From JAIEOG01 sp964519985 (GTDB lineage: Bacteria; Bdellovibrionota; FAC87; UBA2466): 64,000 bases of DNA. Shown here in pieces: positions 32,965-41,566 of this stretch (the first letter of the stretch is position 1; each line of letters opens with the position of its first letter). Under the pieces are notes generated by a model. The model was not told the DNA's origin. It made no database searches and worked only from the letters and a program-made list of their open reading frames with translations. The position numbers and the translations under genes are program-made. Location: contig CAZFMF010000002.1 in assembly GCA_964519985.1 (NCBI GenBank), positions 186,001 to 250,000 of the forward strand. The letters are read 5' to 3'.

Positions 32965-34993
32965 GCAACGCCGTGCAGAGTCGAAATGATTTTCCTAAAG
33001 TCATCTCAATAAGCTTGTCGCTCGAATAAAGAGGGCCCGCTTCGTAGAAACGTTTGCGAACCCCAATTGCCATTCCCGGTGCGGTCAGATCCGAATTGTT
33101 TTCACGAAAAATCTCAATTTGGCGCGCCGCCATCGCGGCCGCCAGCTCATATGTCCAGCTGAGCGCATCGTAATCGATAAAATGCCCGAACGATCCGACC
33201 TTTGTCATCCCAGGGGGCAGTGAGTAGTAGTATTCCGCGTTCACCTCTCGTTCCACCACGGAGGCCTTGCGCGGGCGCGCGCTGTGCAATTTTAAGTCGA
33301 GGACCGACGACGCCAAATGATAGCGCAAGCCGTGAGCCGGCAGCGGGCGCCGCGCCCGACTCAACGCCTGCACCATCTTTTCGGGCATTGGCGCGCCGGT
33401 CTCGTGATGCCGAGCGTACCGGCGAATCACCTCGGGTTCCGACGCTAGAGTTTCCAAGAGCACTGACGGAAACTCGACCAAATCCGGGTTTGCGGTGTCG
33501 GGTCCGAGGAAATAGTGCCGCCGATTCGGCAGTAGTTCTTGAAGTACGTGCCCAAACTCGTGAAAGAGCGTCGTCGCCTCTTCGAAATTCAGGAGCGCTT
33601 TCCCCGTGGAATCCGGAGCGTTGAAACTGGCATGCAAAAGCGCCGAACTGAGTTTGCGTGTCCCCCCCGCCAACGCAACGGCGTTCGTCATAGCGGTTTC
33701 CAAGAACCAAGGCTCTTTCCCCGGGCGAAGAAAAGGATCGACGATAAAGGTCCCCAGCAAAGCATCGTCGGCGCCGTTGAAAATCGCGAAGGGCCGTGCC
33801 TCCGCCCAAAGATCCGCGCCCGAGATGGCGCGGATGCGAATGCCGAAAGCCGTTTCGCAGTACCGAAAAAGGGCATCCAAAATATTCTCGAACTCGAGGT
33901 AAGGACGCACGGATTCATCGTCGACCCCGGCTTCACGTAGCATTTGCTCCGTTACGAAAACGATATCCCAGGGTTGCGGCGCGCGCCCAAGGCGGGCGGC
34001 GATTTGCCTTTTTTCCCGTGCGAAGGCGGACGCCGAGAGTTTTTTCAGGCGGGCAAACTGCATAAGCAATCCCCTCGCATTCCCACTCGTCGAATCCAGA
34101 TTGTGTTCAGCCCAAGAACCGTACCCTAGCCGTTGCCCCTTACGCGCCCGGCCCGCCAGGATGAGATCAATGAGTTGGTTGTTCTCGGGCGGGGCACCTC
34201 CGTAAGCCTCCATCCAAACTTGCTGGCGCGTCGCATCGATTTCAACGTGGGCCAAAATCTTGGAGTACTCACTCCACTGCGACGTATCGACGAAATAACG
34301 CATCCCGTCCCGCTTCAGCTGTGCGAGCGTCTCTTTCGGAAGTCCTCGTAACTCGGCGCGGGTAAAGGACAGGGGTCGGCGGAGGTACAAGTTTTCGCTG
34401 AAACGCGTGATCTGCTTTTCGAGCTCGGCCGACAACCCTTCCAATTCCCATCCGTCGATAACCTCCTTGACGTGCTTGGATCGGATCGAAAAATACGAGA
34501 GCATCACTTCTAAAAGGCGCTGATTCTCGCGGCTCATTCCTGCCATCTCGGAAAAGCGATTCAACCGCTCGTAAAGCTTCGCGTTGAAATAGATCTCGCT
34601 TTTCAATTCGGCGAGAACTTGTTGTTCGTGCTTCGCATCGATCGAAAGGGAGCTTTTGTTATCCAGTCGGAGCAGCCCATCCATCTTCGAACTGCCTTCA
34701 TCAAGCTCGTTCATTAAGCTATCGAAAGCGAGGACGGTATTGGCAAAACTCGCGGCTTCCGTCGGGCGATTGACGATGCGTTCAATCGTACGGTCGATTT
34801 TCAATCGCAAGCGCTTGGTAACCGCACGAACCTCGTCAACCGTCTTGGGAAGCTGGGGAAGGTTTACCCGAACATTTTGGCTGTCCGCGAGTTTTTCCAG
34901 CACTTCGATGGAAATCGGGCCGTCAACTAAGGCGTTCCCGCTCAGACAGTAAACGAGTGCAAGCCCGGCAAGTCGCCTAACCCCATATCCCAT
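32924..34993 (-). CDS. Exported M3 family (thimet-like) metallopeptidase
   Basis: 689 residues from ATG 34993, which starts on a signal peptide (YGVRRLAGLALVYCLSGNALVDG); the open frame extends 17 codons upstream without one. The M3 zinc motif is TLFHEFGHVLQELL, with a downstream Glu in SVLLETLASEP. A long helical N-terminal half (EVRAVTKRLRLKIDRTIERIV) fits the thimet fold. Most M3 peptidases are cytoplasmic, so an exported copy suggests degradation of peptides outside the cytoplasm. It is divergent from the duplicated-domain secreted protein gene. Confidence 0.88.
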   Translation of the reverse strand: MGYGVRRLAGLALVYCLSGNALVDGPISIEVLEKLADSQNVRVNLPQLPKTVDEVRAVTKRLRLKIDRTIERIVNRPTEAASFANTVLAFDSLMNELDEGSSKMDGLLRLDNKSSLSIDAKHEQQVLAELKSEIYFNAKLYERLNRFSEMAGMSRENQRLLEVMLSYFSIRSKHVKEVIDGWELEGLSAELEKQITRFSENLYLRRPLSFTRAELRGLPKETLAQLKRDGMRYFVDTSQWSEYSKILAHVEIDATRQQVWMEAYGGAPPENNQLIDLILAGRARKGQRLGYGSWAEHNLDSTSGNARGLLMQFARLKKLSASAFAREKRQIAARLGRAPQPWDIVFVTEQMLREAGVDDESVRPYLEFENILDALFRYCETAFGIRIRAISGADLWAEARPFAIFNGADDALLGTFIVDPFLRPGKEPWFLETAMTNAVALAGGTRKLSSALLHASFNAPDSTGKALLNFEEATTLFHEFGHVLQELLPNRRHYFLGPDTANPDLVEFPSVLLETLASEPEVIRRYARHHETGAPMPEKMVQALSRARRPLPAHGLRYHLASSVLDLKLHSARPRKASVVEREVNAEYYYSLPPGMTKVGSFGHFIDYDALSWTYELAAAMAARQIEIFRENNSDLTAPGMAIGVRKRFYEAGPLYSSDKLIEMTLGKSFRLCTALLSGAGSESGPSKN

Positions 34994-35103
34994 CCCTTGG
35001 TCTTGCCGTAGTGCATCAGGCCGGTCAATCGCGCTGCTTGTCACGTCGCGCCATGACTTTCCGGGATGCTGGGCGCAAGAGAGTCCGTTGGGGGTTTACG
35101 AAG

Positions 35104-35844
35104 ATGTCCTGGAAACGGCTTATGCCCGCGATTGCATTGATCTTGTTCTACTCGGTCATGGGAGCCGCGATAGCCCCAACCACCGCGCGCGCCGGCGTTT
35201 CGGCCGCTCGACTCTATGTCCCAACGGGATACGATGAAACGGACGAAATTGTCGTCGTGGTCGAAGGTTACCTCGACAGCACTTGCTACCAGATTCGCAA
35301 TGCGAAAGTCGCGTTGACCGGCGCGGTATTTGAGGTTTCTCCCCAGGCAGAAAAGTACGGCGATGATTGCGATCCCTTGCCGGTTCCTTACGTCTTAGAA
35401 GTCGTTTTGAATCCGGAGGAACCGCTGGCACCGGGTCAGTACAAAGTCCGCGTGGCTTCAAAAACTAAGAGTCTCGTGGAAACACTGCACGTCACCGCGG
35501 TGGAGGACGACGCGGTCGACAACTATCGCTACGCGCCGGTAGACGGCGCCGCGGTAGGAGTGCTTTCCGGCGGGCGCATGCGGGCTACGATTGAAGGCCG
35601 ATTTCAAAATACCTGCATGGTGATGGACCGGATCGAAATCTCAACCCAAAACGGAAAGACCTACGAAATGCTTCCCATTGCCAAAATGCTCAAGCGTGAT
35701 GCGAAGGGAAATCCTTGTCGTCAAATGGAGCGTCGCTTCGAAGCCTCCCGCGATTTCGCCGAACCGCCGCCGGGTCGCTACCTGCTCCATGTCCGCAGTC
35801 AAAACGGCCACTCGGTAAATCATATCTTTACGAATCTCTGGTAG
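35104..35844 (+). CDS. Exported protein with a duplicated Cys-paired beta domain
   Basis: 246 residues from ATG 35104, chosen for the signal peptide (MPAIALILFYSVMGAAIA, cleavage after ARA). Two similar domains follow. Domain 1 has IVVVVEGYLDSTCYQI, DDCDPLPVPY and PLAPGQYKVRVAS. Domain 2 has MRATIEGRFQNTCMVM, GNPCRQMERRF and PPPGRYLLHVRS. Each thus has a Cys pair that probably forms a disulfide and ends in the same PGxYxxxV strand. No family recognised; an Ig-like sandwich is likely. It is followed after 3 bases by a hydrolase gene. Confidence 0.75.
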   Translation: MSWKRLMPAIALILFYSVMGAAIAPTTARAGVSAARLYVPTGYDETDEIVVVVEGYLDSTCYQIRNAKVALTGAVFEVSPQAEKYGDDCDPLPVPYVLEVVLNPEEPLAPGQYKVRVASKTKSLVETLHVTAVEDDAVDNYRYAPVDGAAVGVLSGGRMRATIEGRFQNTCMVMDRIEISTQNGKTYEMLPIAKMLKRDAKGNPCRQMERRFEASRDFAEPPPGRYLLHVRSQNGHSVNHIFTNLW

Positions 35845-35847
35845 ACC

Positions 35848-36678
35848 GTGCCGGAACTCCGCATTCCTTTGCCATGGGGAAATCTTTCGGCGCTCCAATC
35901 TGGGCCCCCAAGCGGAACCCGTTTTCTCCTATTGCACGGGTGGTTGGACAACGCCGCCAGTTTTACGCCGTTGACGCCGTTCTTGCCCAAAGAGTGGAAC
36001 TTGATCGCTTTGGATTTTCCCGGACACGGGCACTCCGATCACCGGCCGGCGGGAATGACCTACCAACTCGGCGACGGCGTTTTGGATACGCTGCGGGTAG
36101 CGGACCACTTGGGCTGGAAACGGTTTTCCTTACTCACTCATTCTCTAGGCGGTGGAGTCGGAACGCTGCTGGCCGGCGCTTTTCCCGAACGGATTGAGAA
36201 GCTGATCTTGCTCGATGCCCTCGGCCCACTTTCCGCGCTGCCCAACGAAACCCCGCTCCGCTTGGCAGAACTCTATCGTCTCGAGATCAAGGAGAGACGT
36301 CCGGCACCCGTGTATCCGGACCTCCAGACGATGGTCCGGGCTCGTCTGCAAGTCGGAGGACTTAGCTCCGAGTCCGCCACCCTATTGATCGAACGTTCGG
36401 TGCGACCCGTGGAAGGCGGGTACGCTTGGCGCTCAGATCGTCGCCTGCGGTTCCCATCCCAGCGCTACACTGAAGAACAGGTGTTGGCTTTTTTCGATCG
36501 GATCCAATGTCCTACGTTCGCGGTATTTGCCGAACAAGGCGTGGTGCTGACTCGACTCGATTGGGAGAAGCGCGCCGGGCGCATTCGCGGACTTCAATGG
36601 AAAAGAATTCCCGGCGAGCACCATGTGCACATGGACGCGCCCGAGGCAGTGGCGAAAATCATCCGCGCATGGTTTTAG
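35848..36678 (+). CDS. Alpha/beta-fold hydrolase
   Basis: 276 residues from GTG 35848. The oxyanion strand is FLLLHGWLDNAASF, the nucleophile elbow THSLGGGVG and the catalytic His lies in IPGEHHVHMD. ALDFPGHGHSDHRPAG is a classical segment. The HGWLDN start and the GEHHVH end are like those of serine-hydrolase-like (SERHL) proteins. It is cytoplasmic, with unknown substrate. It ends one base before the 3' end of the convergent flavoprotein gene. Confidence 0.85.
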   Translation: MPELRIPLPWGNLSALQSGPPSGTRFLLLHGWLDNAASFTPLTPFLPKEWNLIALDFPGHGHSDHRPAGMTYQLGDGVLDTLRVADHLGWKRFSLLTHSLGGGVGTLLAGAFPERIEKLILLDALGPLSALPNETPLRLAELYRLEIKERRPAPVYPDLQTMVRARLQVGGLSSESATLLIERSVRPVEGGYAWRSDRRLRFPSQRYTEEQVLAFFDRIQCPTFAVFAEQGVVLTRLDWEKRAGRIRGLQWKRIPGEHHVHMDAPEAVAKIIRAWF

Positions 36679-36679
36679 A

Positions 36680-38035
36680 TCAAACGGGCTGCGTTTGGTT
36701 GTAAGCGTTGTAGGCCGCGACTTTGTAGGCTTCCGCCAATGTCGGGTAGTTGAAAACATTGTTCACAAAGAAATCGATTCCCGCGCCAAGAATGAAAGCC
36801 GCCTGGCCGATGTGTACCAACTCGGTGGCCTGGGTGCCGATCACTTGGCACCCCAACAACCGACGGGTCTTAGCGTCGAAGAGAAGTTTTAGAAACCCGT
36901 GGTCATCCCCGAGAATTTTTCCACGCGCGAGTTCCTTGTAGCGCGCCCGTCCCACGACATATTCAACTCCCCGAGCCTTGAGATCGGTTTCTTGCGCGCC
37001 CACCGAAGAAATCTCAGGAATGGTGTAGATGCCGTACGGAAAGCTATCCGGAAAACTCCCGTTGCGAATATTGAACGCGTGCGCGGCCGCCAAACGCCCT
37101 TGCTCGCTCGAAGCCGACGCGAGACCCGGACTGCCGATCACATCCCCGACGGCGTAGATATGGGGCACTTGGGTTTGGTACCACTCGTTGACGGCAATGA
37201 GCGAACGATCGCTGGCGGCAAGTCCCGCCGCCGGGAGATTGAGCCTCTCGGTATTTCCATTGCGACCCATGCAAATTAAAAGCACGTCGAACGTTTGCCC
37301 CTTCCCGTTGATACTGACTTGTGCGCCCCGTTTGCCCTTGAGCGACGAAATATCACTGGTCCGCGAGTTGAACATCAATTGGATACCGCTGCGCGCGTAC
37401 TGCGCCTGCAGTTCATCCGTGATCTCGGAATCCATCCAACTGAGAAGGCGGTCGCGCTGATCCACGAGGGTCACTTTGACGCCCAAGCGCGAGAAGATGC
37501 TGGCGTACTCGCAGCCGATCACCCCCGCCCCGAGCACCGCCATCGTCTTCGGTTGGTCTCGCAATTCCAAGACCGTGTCGCTATCGAAAATACATTCTTG
37601 GTTGAAAGGAATATCCTTGGGCCGCGAAGGCCGCGTGCCCGTCGCGATCACAATGAACTGGCCTTCAACTTCGTTGGCTCCTTGCGTCCCTTCGACGCGT
37701 ACCTTATGCGGTGAAACAAAAGAAGCGCGACCTTGAACGTACTCCACGCCATTGCGCCTCAATTGCTCGGCAATCACGGCGGTTTCCCCTTCGATCACGC
37801 GTTGCTTGCGTCTCATCACTTCATCGAAGCGGGAGGGATCCTCGGGGCGGCAGGCGAGCGCCGCTTCGCGCAATGTCTTGCTAGGGATGGTGCCGGTATT
37901 TAAGCACGAGCCCCCCATCCAATCGCGCTCGATCACCAGAACCTTTTTCTTCAATTTAGCGGCTTGAATGGCCGCGCGTTGGCCACTGGGTCCCGAACCG
38001 ATAACGACAAGATCGTATTGCGACTTGGAGGGCAT
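36680..38035 (-). CDS. sthA: Si-specific NAD(P)+ transhydrogenase-type flavoprotein
   Basis: 451 residues of the pyridine-nucleotide-disulfide oxidoreductase fold. FAD site: LVVIGSGPSGQRAA. NAD site: AVLGAGVIGCEYASIF. C-terminal dimer domain: NNVFNYPTLAEAYKVAAYNA. The redox loop reads GGSCLNTGTIPSKTLRE; the second Cys of disulfide reductases (CxxxxC) is Thr, as in soluble transhydrogenases, so it should not be a lipoamide or glutathione reductase. The likely reaction is NADPH to NADH balancing in the cytoplasm. A 36-base gap follows the J-domain gene on the same strand. Confidence 0.82.
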   Translation of the reverse strand: MPSKSQYDLVVIGSGPSGQRAAIQAAKLKKKVLVIERDWMGGSCLNTGTIPSKTLREAALACRPEDPSRFDEVMRRKQRVIEGETAVIAEQLRRNGVEYVQGRASFVSPHKVRVEGTQGANEVEGQFIVIATGTRPSRPKDIPFNQECIFDSDTVLELRDQPKTMAVLGAGVIGCEYASIFSRLGVKVTLVDQRDRLLSWMDSEITDELQAQYARSGIQLMFNSRTSDISSLKGKRGAQVSINGKGQTFDVLLICMGRNGNTERLNLPAAGLAASDRSLIAVNEWYQTQVPHIYAVGDVIGSPGLASASSEQGRLAAAHAFNIRNGSFPDSFPYGIYTIPEISSVGAQETDLKARGVEYVVGRARYKELARGKILGDDHGFLKLLFDAKTRRLLGCQVIGTQATELVHIGQAAFILGAGIDFFVNNVFNYPTLAEAYKVAAYNAYNQTQPV

Positions 38036-38071
38036 TTGATTTCTAGATCGTAGCGGTCACGGAGGGGCGTT

Positions 38072-39031
38072 TCAAGGTTCTTGGCCAAGCCCGTCAAAGG
38101 CACGGCGCGCGCCGAATGCCGAAGCGAGCGCTCCGCCCAAGGCACCCGCTCCACCGCCGCAGGTCCAAAGGGAGAAAAAACGACCTCCGGCCAAGACATC
38201 CGAGGTCGCGGCAGTACCGAGAAATCCGATAAATCCACCCAATAGAACCGCCGCCGCCAGCGCCACGAGACTGCCGAGATTCCTTCGCGGGTCTTCGGGT
38301 TGCGCAAAGGCAAAGGCCCGTCCCAAGCCGGAAGCGAACCAACCCGCCACCGCGGCACCCAAGACACCGGAGAAAACCCCCATTGCGGGCAAGGGTGGAA
38401 ACACCGAACTCAGAGCCCGAGTGGCGATCCACGCGGCCAAGGCCTGCAAGCAGAACGGCAGAACCGCCGCGAACCCCTCCCCGACCTCGGGGACATTTGA
38501 AAACAGTTCGCCGAGCGCTTGCGACGGCGAACGCAACGCCTCGCCCAGCTTCCAGGAAAAAAAAGCGGCCACGCCCGCGACCACCGCCCATGTCGCATCG
38601 CCCCAAAACCCCAGGTCCGCCGATGCGAACGACGTCCGTGCCACCAAAAAAGGGAAGATCGCCGCCGCGGCAACCCCGCCCCGCCAAGCGTCGCGCAAGT
38701 CGAGCGGATTTTGCGCACTCAAGTAGGAAAGGTGCAGCCCGACCCGCGAAACGCGCACGGGAGTGGGAACGACCTTCGGGGGTGGTGTGGGGTGCACTTC
38801 GTGGAAGGCGCGGAGTTGGTCGTCATATGACCGACGCCGATCCGGATTCGAGAGAATCCGGTAGGCCTCCGTGATGCGTTGAAAAATCTCGGTGGCATTG
38901 GCTTCAGCTGGACTGCGATCCGGGTGATAGCGCAGAACCATCCGCCGGTACGCACGCCGAATCTCCGGCAGCGTGGCGTGACGTTGCACCCCCAAAGTCG
39001 AATAATGGTCGAGAAACTGAGTCGCTTCCAC
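38072..39031 (-). CDS. J-domain protein with a C-terminal membrane region
   Basis: 319 residues. The N-terminal ~70 residues are a J domain with the HPD at 36-38 (RYHPDRSP) and YDDQLRAFHE at its end. A Pro linker (TPPPKVVPTPVRV) leads to a Gly/Ala-rich region with about five or six hydrophobic segments (AAIFPFLVARTSF, TWAVVAGVAAFFSW, LAAAVLLGGFIGFLG). It may recruit an Hsp70 to the membrane. No zinc-finger or substrate domain of DnaJ is present, so it is not the general co-chaperone. Confidence 0.82.
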   Translation of the reverse strand: MEATQFLDHYSTLGVQRHATLPEIRRAYRRMVLRYHPDRSPAEANATEIFQRITEAYRILSNPDRRRSYDDQLRAFHEVHPTPPPKVVPTPVRVSRVGLHLSYLSAQNPLDLRDAWRGGVAAAAIFPFLVARTSFASADLGFWGDATWAVVAGVAAFFSWKLGEALRSPSQALGELFSNVPEVGEGFAAVLPFCLQALAAWIATRALSSVFPPLPAMGVFSGVLGAAVAGWFASGLGRAFAFAQPEDPRRNLGSLVALAAAVLLGGFIGFLGTAATSDVLAGGRFFSLWTCGGGAGALGGALASAFGARRAFDGLGQEP

Positions 39032-39065
39032 AGCCCATTATAAACCTGATAAGATGAGGGTGCCT

Positions 39066-39371
39066 ATGTCGTCAGACGATCCCAAATCAAAACGCCGTTC
39101 GATTCGATTCGCACCGGACATCGGGACCTACGCGAAAATCGATCTGGAGGCCAGCCGCGACGACGGGAGTTTTCAGCCGTCGGTGGTCGCGCTCGTTCCG
39201 GAAGAATCCGCAAAGGGGGTGGGGGTCGTCGTTCTCACCACCAACGAACTGCAAGTGGGTGCCTTCTGCAAGATCCAGGTGGGAATGCTGCAACCGTTGC
39301 GCGCGGAAGTGCGCTGGCGGCAAGACGTCGATCCCGGAATCATCCGTCTGGGCCTACTCTACCTTGAGTAG
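39066..39371 (+). CDS. PilZ-like small protein
   Basis: 101 residues from ATG 39066, five bases after GAGGG. KRRSIRFAPD resembles the RxxxR arm of PilZ domains, and EESAKGVGVVV occupies the place of the (D/N)xSxxG motif; the first acidic position holds Glu. The beta-rich end AEVRWRQDVDPGIIRLGLLYLE is typical of PilZ folds. Binding of cyclic-di-GMP is possible but not assured with this motif variant. It abuts the convergent secreted-protein gene with no base between the two stop codons. Confidence 0.6.
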   Translation: MSSDDPKSKRRSIRFAPDIGTYAKIDLEASRDDGSFQPSVVALVPEESAKGVGVVVLTTNELQVGAFCKIQVGMLQPLRAEVRWRQDVDPGIIRLGLLYLE

Positions 39372-40829
39372 CTAGTCGCCAATATTGGATTCGGTTTCCG
39401 GGCTCGGCTCCGATACCGACCCCCCACTCGACTCACCACCCGACGCCGTTCCATAAATCCCGGTCGCACGCGCGTTTTTGCGACGGCGTTCCCCCGGTGC
39501 CTTCGGTTGCTTCGCGTCGAAAAAGCCCTTGTCGAAATTGTCTTTTCCCGCGTCCGCATCATTAATGATTCTGCCGCCCGTCGCTCCAGAACCCGAGCCG
39601 CCGGTGTTATCGGTAACCCCGGCGCCGGGAGGGACATTCATTCCACCGCCCGCCGTTCCCACGCCCGAACCGGGGCCGCCCATCAGGGAGCCCGTTCCAC
39701 TCCCGCTGCCGATCGCACCCGGCGTTTTCTTTCCACCCGCCGTTTTCGAGAAGTCGAGATTCTGGGTCTCTTTTAACGCCGGCATCCCATCCGGCACCCG
39801 CGATGGAGTTCGCTCCGATTTGGGCTTTTCTTTATGGCCGCCGGAAGGGTCGAGTTTCATCTCGGCCGGTGGCACCGTCGGAGACGTCGCGACGGAAGCG
39901 GCACCCGAAGTGTTTTGGACTTTGGTCGCGGGATTCCACATCCCGGGTTCACGCACATCGCTGGCCTCCGTGGAAGACGCGGGTGGAGGCGGTGGTGGAG
40001 CGGCTGCCCGTCCGGTGGCCGCGGCCACCGGTCCATTGCCTTCAAACTTGCCGGTGATCAAACTCATCGGACGCCGGCTGTCGTCGGAAACTTTCCACGT
40101 ATCCGCGTAGGCAAAAGGCGTTTGAGTCTTGTAGGCAACGGCATGCATTTCGGAACAGATATTCGGTTTCCATTGCGGGCTTCCCATATTTCCGCCGCCG
40201 CCGTATTGGTCCCGGGTACCCACCCCTTTTCCCATCGCATCGCCGGTCGGCGGCAGCCCCATCATCGCCACCCCCAAGGTCCACCGGGCAAGTTCCCACG
40301 GCGGAGCATCCGCCGCAATGACCGACACGGCCGCTTTGCCCGGGCCCGCCACCCCTCCGAACTTTCCGATCGTCGCTAGCGTATCTTTGAGGTTCCCCGG
40401 ATCCCGAGAAAACTCCCCACAACCCACGGTATCGGCGCCGCCGTTACACATTGTCCGGGGCAGACTCTTATTCTTCGTCACCACGGCCACCGACGCCGAA
40501 GGCGCCCCAATCTTTCGGAAGCCCGATCGCTGTTCACACGTCCGGGCGGCGTCCTGCTTGAGCGTGTCGACATTTCCGCTGATTTGGTTCACGTAGTACG
40601 GAGTGAGAACAATATTCACCTGACAGAGTTTCGCGGCTTCCCGCACGAGCTCTTCCCCCATCTTCTGGAGACTGCCCGCCCCCGGCTCCACAAAAAGGCA
40701 GACGGGCCACCAAGGCCACTGGCGACTGTCACCGCTCGAGCTAGCATTTTGAGTGAGCTGCTTCCGCGCCGAACTGGCGGAGACCGACAGGCAAAGGCTG
40801 AGAAACACAAGACCGATTGGGGTGCGCAT
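39372..40829 (-). CDS. Exported protein with a Gly/Pro-rich tail
   Basis: 485 residues. A signal peptide (IGLVFLSLCLSVSASSA) is followed by a ~230-residue folded part with several Cys (LCQVNIVLTPYYVNQI, ARTCEQRSG, MCNGGADTVGCGEF, NICSEMHAVAY). From about residue 270 it becomes low complexity: a run of prolines (AAAPPPPPPAS), then Gly/Ser/Thr-rich repeats such as GSGSGTGSLMGGPGSG. It is probably a cell-surface or periplasmic protein with a flexible tail. The folded part shows no recognised domain. It lies 14 bases downstream of btaB on the same strand. Confidence 0.7.
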   Translation of the reverse strand: MRTPIGLVFLSLCLSVSASSARKQLTQNASSSGDSRQWPWWPVCLFVEPGAGSLQKMGEELVREAAKLCQVNIVLTPYYVNQISGNVDTLKQDAARTCEQRSGFRKIGAPSASVAVVTKNKSLPRTMCNGGADTVGCGEFSRDPGNLKDTLATIGKFGGVAGPGKAAVSVIAADAPPWELARWTLGVAMMGLPPTGDAMGKGVGTRDQYGGGGNMGSPQWKPNICSEMHAVAYKTQTPFAYADTWKVSDDSRRPMSLITGKFEGNGPVAAATGRAAAPPPPPPASSTEASDVREPGMWNPATKVQNTSGAASVATSPTVPPAEMKLDPSGGHKEKPKSERTPSRVPDGMPALKETQNLDFSKTAGGKKTPGAIGSGSGTGSLMGGPGSGVGTAGGGMNVPPGAGVTDNTGGSGSGATGGRIINDADAGKDNFDKGFFDAKQPKAPGERRRKNARATGIYGTASGGESSGGSVSEPSPETESNIGD

Positions 40830-40843
40830 ACCCTATCTTAGTC

Positions 40844-41566
40844 TTAAACGGGTTTTCTTCCCACCCATCGGTAAGTCGGTACCGCGCCAATCGGCAAGTA
40901 GGGCAAGCGGGTCAAACTCGTTTCAAGACTTTGCGTGTCAAGTCGGCTCTGAAGAAACGGAAGGTGATCGGGATTTAAGAAAACATTGTCGAAGGCGAAC
41001 CACGTCGGCCAAAAATGCCGCCGCCACCAGCCATGTCGCGGGCGCCCCTCGTCTTCGTGTTTGCGCGAGACGTAAAAATCGACAACGCCGAGTTGCCCGC
41101 CGGGTCTGAGCAGGCGAATGGCATTTTCAATCGCGACGTACCAATCCGGCATCATTGTGAGCGAGTAGGAAAAAGTAACGACGTCGGCGGGCTCATTCCA
41201 TTGGAACCGGCCGGCGTCAGCTTCGACGATCGAAATATTTGTCCAACCGCAGCGCTTCACTCGGTTCCGCGCACGGGCCAGAAGGCTCGGACAAAGGTCT
41301 ACCACTACCGCCGATTTCAGCCTTTCGAGTTGGAGGGTGAACTCTAGATTCTCGCCCGTCCCGCCCCCCAGATCGATCCACGTTCCGCCGGCAGGAAAGT
41401 CGAGCGTTTCGACGAGTTCGCGGCGACCTCGCAAGAGGCGCCGACGAAACGCATCGTAAGCCGCACTTTGACCGCGGTAGAAACTCTCCAGTCGCTCCGA
41501 ATGCGTTTTGCCCCGCACCGGTTTTAACGCGAGGTGGTAAAGCGTGCGCAGGTCGGCGAGGCTCAC
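40844..41566 (-). CDS. btaB: Betaine lipid N-methyltransferase BtaB
   Basis: 240-residue SAM-dependent methyltransferase. Motif I is WIDLGGGTGENLEF, followed by VVDLCPSLLARAR, ADVVTFSYSLTMMPDWYVAI and a late VVDFYVSRK. Its GTG overlaps the btaA stop by 4 bases, so the two are translationally coupled. BtaB methylates the amino group of the homoserine-linked lipid made by BtaA three times, giving the phosphorus-free lipid DGTS. The call rests on this pairing plus family features. It acts at the cytoplasmic face of the membrane. Confidence 0.85.
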   Translation of the reverse strand: MSLADLRTLYHLALKPVRGKTHSERLESFYRGQSAAYDAFRRRLLRGRRELVETLDFPAGGTWIDLGGGTGENLEFTLQLERLKSAVVVDLCPSLLARARNRVKRCGWTNISIVEADAGRFQWNEPADVVTFSYSLTMMPDWYVAIENAIRLLRPGGQLGVVDFYVSRKHEDEGRPRHGWWRRHFWPTWFAFDNVFLNPDHLPFLQSRLDTQSLETSLTRLPYLPIGAVPTYRWVGRKPV

